From a virus, in IMG/VR virus record IMGVR_UViG_3300025133_000094, positions 1 through 64,000 of that record: a stretch of 64,000 bases of DNA. One strand, written 5' to 3'. The translations under genes were made by a program, and so were the position numbers. This document shows positions 62,500 through 64,000 of this stretch, one piece after another. How positions within the stretch are numbered: position 1 is the first letter of the stretch; the number at the start of each line of letters is the position of its first letter. The notes beneath the pieces were generated by a model. That model searched no databases and was not told the origin of the DNA. It worked only from the letters and a program-made list of their open reading frames with translations.

Positions 62500-62757
62500 A
62501 TGCCAAATGATAAACTTACCCCTAATGACGTGGCGAAAGCCGAAGCAGTCCTTAACGGCAAGGGTTTCACTACCGTAAAGCGGTACACAGACCCTGACAC
62601 CATGGATTTCGATGAGCTGTGCTTCACTCTTAACAACAAGAGTGCTATCGCAGCAGCAACGAAGGCTATGAAACGTAAAGGTTGGACCTCGCATCCGTAT
62701 CTTACACACATTAAAGCGTGTGAGGCGAAGCTAAAGTCCTTACTGGCTAACGGTTAA
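62500..62757 (+). CDS. Hypothetical 85-residue protein
   Basis: Preceded by AGAAGGAG. Two helical halves separated by a strand: LTPNDVAKAEAVLNGKGF and SAIAAATKAMKRKGW. Small, mixed charge, soluble. No family recognised. Stands alone between two long structured intergenic stretches. Confidence 0.65.
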   Translation: MPNDKLTPNDVAKAEAVLNGKGFTTVKRYTDPDTMDFDELCFTLNNKSAIAAATKAMKRKGWTSHPYLTHIKACEAKLKSLLANG

Positions 62758-62771
62758 AGCCCGCATTCAAC

Positions 62772-62810
62772 GGTCCCCCAGGCGGGGGGCCCTTATATGC
62801 TTGCTTTTTT
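62772..62810 (+). terminator. Probable terminator before the structured region
   Basis: GGTCCCCC/GGGGGGCC forms 8 pairs around AGGC, with a run of six T about 13 bases further on. The gap to the T-run is longer than ideal. Confidence 0.5.
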
Positions 62811-62814
62811 CTAA

Positions 62815-63475
62815 GTAACAGCAACACCCTAAGCTTACAGGGGTGTAGCTCTTGAGCTATGCAAACTTCAGCAGCTCTCAGCTGATATCAAAGAGAGACA
62901 ACCCACACTGGGACCCATCAACTGTGGTCGGGTGTGTACCCTGTTCAACAAAGGCGTTCGACAGGGCATGTTGTCATGGACATCCCATGTAACCCCGCTT
63001 TACTTATGTAATGACATGGCGAGGTGTCCGTGACAACATGAAAAACCAAGGTCGCTCCTTGGTCGGTGAGTTGGCACCTGAATACCATCATGGTAATGCA
63101 TTACTATGATGGGGCTAGAGGGCTTCACTCGTTCTAATAGAGTGACATCGATATCTAATAAACTAATGCACGACGGTGCAGTTCGTGGCTGAACAATCTC
63201 TTCAGTAAGGAGATAAGGCACACAGTAGACCATGGTGGTCTGACCAATGTACACAATGTATGAGGTCATCCTCGTGACTGAGGATAAGGTGGTAGGTGGT
63301 TGTAACAAATAATATTGCTCCTCTGCCCTGTAGGTAATAAAAGAATCCTACCGAACACAAACAACAACCTTGTGAGACATGCACGGAGGTGTGTAGTCCT
63401 AGGCTACCTAAACTAGATGCCCTCACATTGTAGTATAACCTCTCGTCTCGTCCACGATACGGACACAATATACTT
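62815..63475 (+). ncRNA. Candidate large structured RNA
   Basis: About 660 bases without a supportable gene on either strand but with at least ten strong hairpins. These include ACACCC/GGGTGT (62824), TAGCTC/GAGCTA (62846), a 16-bp stem 62967-62982 with 63025-63040 (one G-U), ACCAAGG/CCTTGGT (63045), a 28-base near-palindrome (63085-63112), CACTC/GAGTG (63126), TGCAC/GTGCA (63167), AGACCA/TGGTCT (63227), ATCCTC/GAGGAT (63268) and GTAGG/CCTAC (63330). Length and density recall large ornate phage RNAs such as GOLLD and ROOL. The strand is assumed. A packaging or origin region is an alternative. Confidence 0.45.
62934..62948 (+). repeat. Direct repeat GTGTACCCYGTTCAA, copy 2
   Basis: Second copy of the 15-base element, inside the hairpin-rich region and just 5' of its longest stem. 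Confidence 0.5.
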
Positions 63476-63488
63476 AAGGAGGTATCAT

Positions 63489-63680
63489 ATGACGATACAC
63501 ACTACAGATTTCCCCAAAGAGGGAGACAAACCAGTACTTCAGTTCGTTACAGGCTTTACCTGTGACCACTGTGGTAGTACAGACGTAAAGGAAACAGGGC
63601 TACGTAAGAGTAGCTTTGGTCAGTGGTTAGTAACCAAGTGTGGTAACTGTGATGTTACTGTACTGTATAAGACAGAATAA
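63489..63680 (+). CDS. Small zinc-ribbon protein
   Basis: A 63-residue protein with CDHCG and CGNCD pairs 27 residues apart, a four-cysteine zinc ribbon. AAGGAGG precedes the ATG at 63489; the upstream open frame lies in the structured region and is not used. Possibly a nucleic acid or transcription-related factor. Confidence 0.75.
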   Translation: MTIHTTDFPKEGDKPVLQFVTGFTCDHCGSTDVKETGLRKSSFGQWLVTKCGNCDVTVLYKTE

Positions 63681-63691
63681 GGAGATCATAT

Positions 63692-63955
63692 ATGTGTAGA
63701 AAAAATGTAATCCCTAACGGTATGAGATATGATTACCGAGAGGATCCTAATCTAAATGAGTTACAACTAGCTCATATCAGGGGAGAGATAAACCTATATG
63801 ATTCTATTCCAGCTACTAAGCAGGACTGGTATCATGATAAGAAAGGTAACAACCACTATCCTATAGAGGGTACTAAGGTTGATGCTAATCTGCCACCTAT
63901 ATATCTTCAATGGAAAGATGATTATAGAAAGCGGATAACTAATGCCAAAAGATAA
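63692..63955 (+). CDS. Hypothetical 87-residue protein
   Basis: Starts after AAGGAG, 11 bases downstream of the zinc-ribbon gene. Rich in Tyr, Asn and Asp (MRYDYREDPNLNELQLAHIR). No family recognised. The last 14 bases overlap the next gene. Confidence 0.65.
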   Translation: MCRKNVIPNGMRYDYREDPNLNELQLAHIRGEINLYDSIPATKQDWYHDKKGNNHYPIEGTKVDANLPPIYLQWKDDYRKRITNAKR

Positions 63956-64000
63956 GACACTGTCAAATCTGTTGGCATCTTACTATAAACAAGCACAAGA
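63942..64000 (+). CDS. Partial gene running off the window
   Basis: The ATG at 63942 opens a frame (MPKDKTLSNLLASYYKQAQ) that is still open at the window end. It overlaps the previous gene by 14 bases, like many genes here. Too short to assign. Confidence 0.4.
   Translation, partial: MPKDKTLSNLLASYYKQAQ

Noticed and set aside
63000-63468. Antisense open frames in the structured region
   Set aside because: No ribosome sites, strand opposite to every other gene, and the sequence is explained by inverted repeats.
62815-63475. CRISPR array
   Set aside because: The hairpins differ in sequence and spacing; there are no regular direct repeats or spacers.
1-64000. Direct terminal repeats or circular closure of the window
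   Set aside because: The first and last bases do not match and both cut genes, so no terminus can be placed within the window.

Overview
The window is one contiguous stretch of a virulent, T7-like (podovirus-type) bacteriophage genome. Every recognised gene lies on the + strand. The gene set is diagnostic of this group: a single-subunit T7-type RNA polymerase, a gp4-like primase-helicase, an A-family DNA polymerase, an acidic-tailed SSB, a FEN-type exonuclease, a T7-type portal, scaffold and capsid, tail tubular proteins A and B, and a gp18/gp19-like terminase. A class II (B12-dependent) ribonucleotide reductase and the AT-leaning coding sequence fit an aquatic phage, but the host cannot be named from the sequence. 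Both window edges cut genes, so the genome is longer than 64 kb.

Layout. (1) 1-1495: the 3' part of a DUF932 gene, then about 500 bases without a convincing gene but with many RNA hairpins. (2) 1462-14566: a near-consensus sigma70 promoter, then a tightly overlapping block holding the RNA polymerase, phosphoesterase, SSB, RusA resolvase, a small membrane-protein cassette, primase-helicase, DNA polymerase, a papain-like protein, a nucleotide kinase, the exonuclease and NrdJ. (3) 14571-23041: head genes (two disordered proteins, portal, two surface-type proteins, a coiled-coil membrane protein, scaffold, capsid), closed by an intrinsic terminator. (4) 23055-33562: tail tubes, two paralogous tail fibres and terminase. 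(5) 33562-58648: internal virion proteins, ending in a 2,481-residue and a 5,183-residue protein, followed by a strong terminator. (6) 58740-64000: a probable early region of small genes and much structured non-coding DNA. It encodes a 615-residue protein that appears to be a second, highly divergent single-subunit polymerase.

How it may work. The sequence suggests an unusual transcription programme. A host sigma70 promoter feeds the T7-type RNAP gene, a second polymerase-like protein sits in the presumptive early region, and the giant virion protein carries a clear single-subunit-RNAP motif B (R-x3-K-x7-Y-G) of the T7/N4 vRNAP type. The giant protein also holds a DEDDy exonuclease domain and two HExxH sites; its 2,481-residue partner holds another HExxH site and a C-terminal muramidase-like domain. 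Together they look like an ejected polyvalent-protein pair. The other notable item is a region of roughly 660 bases (62815-63475) packed with at least ten hairpins and no gene, a candidate large structured RNA.
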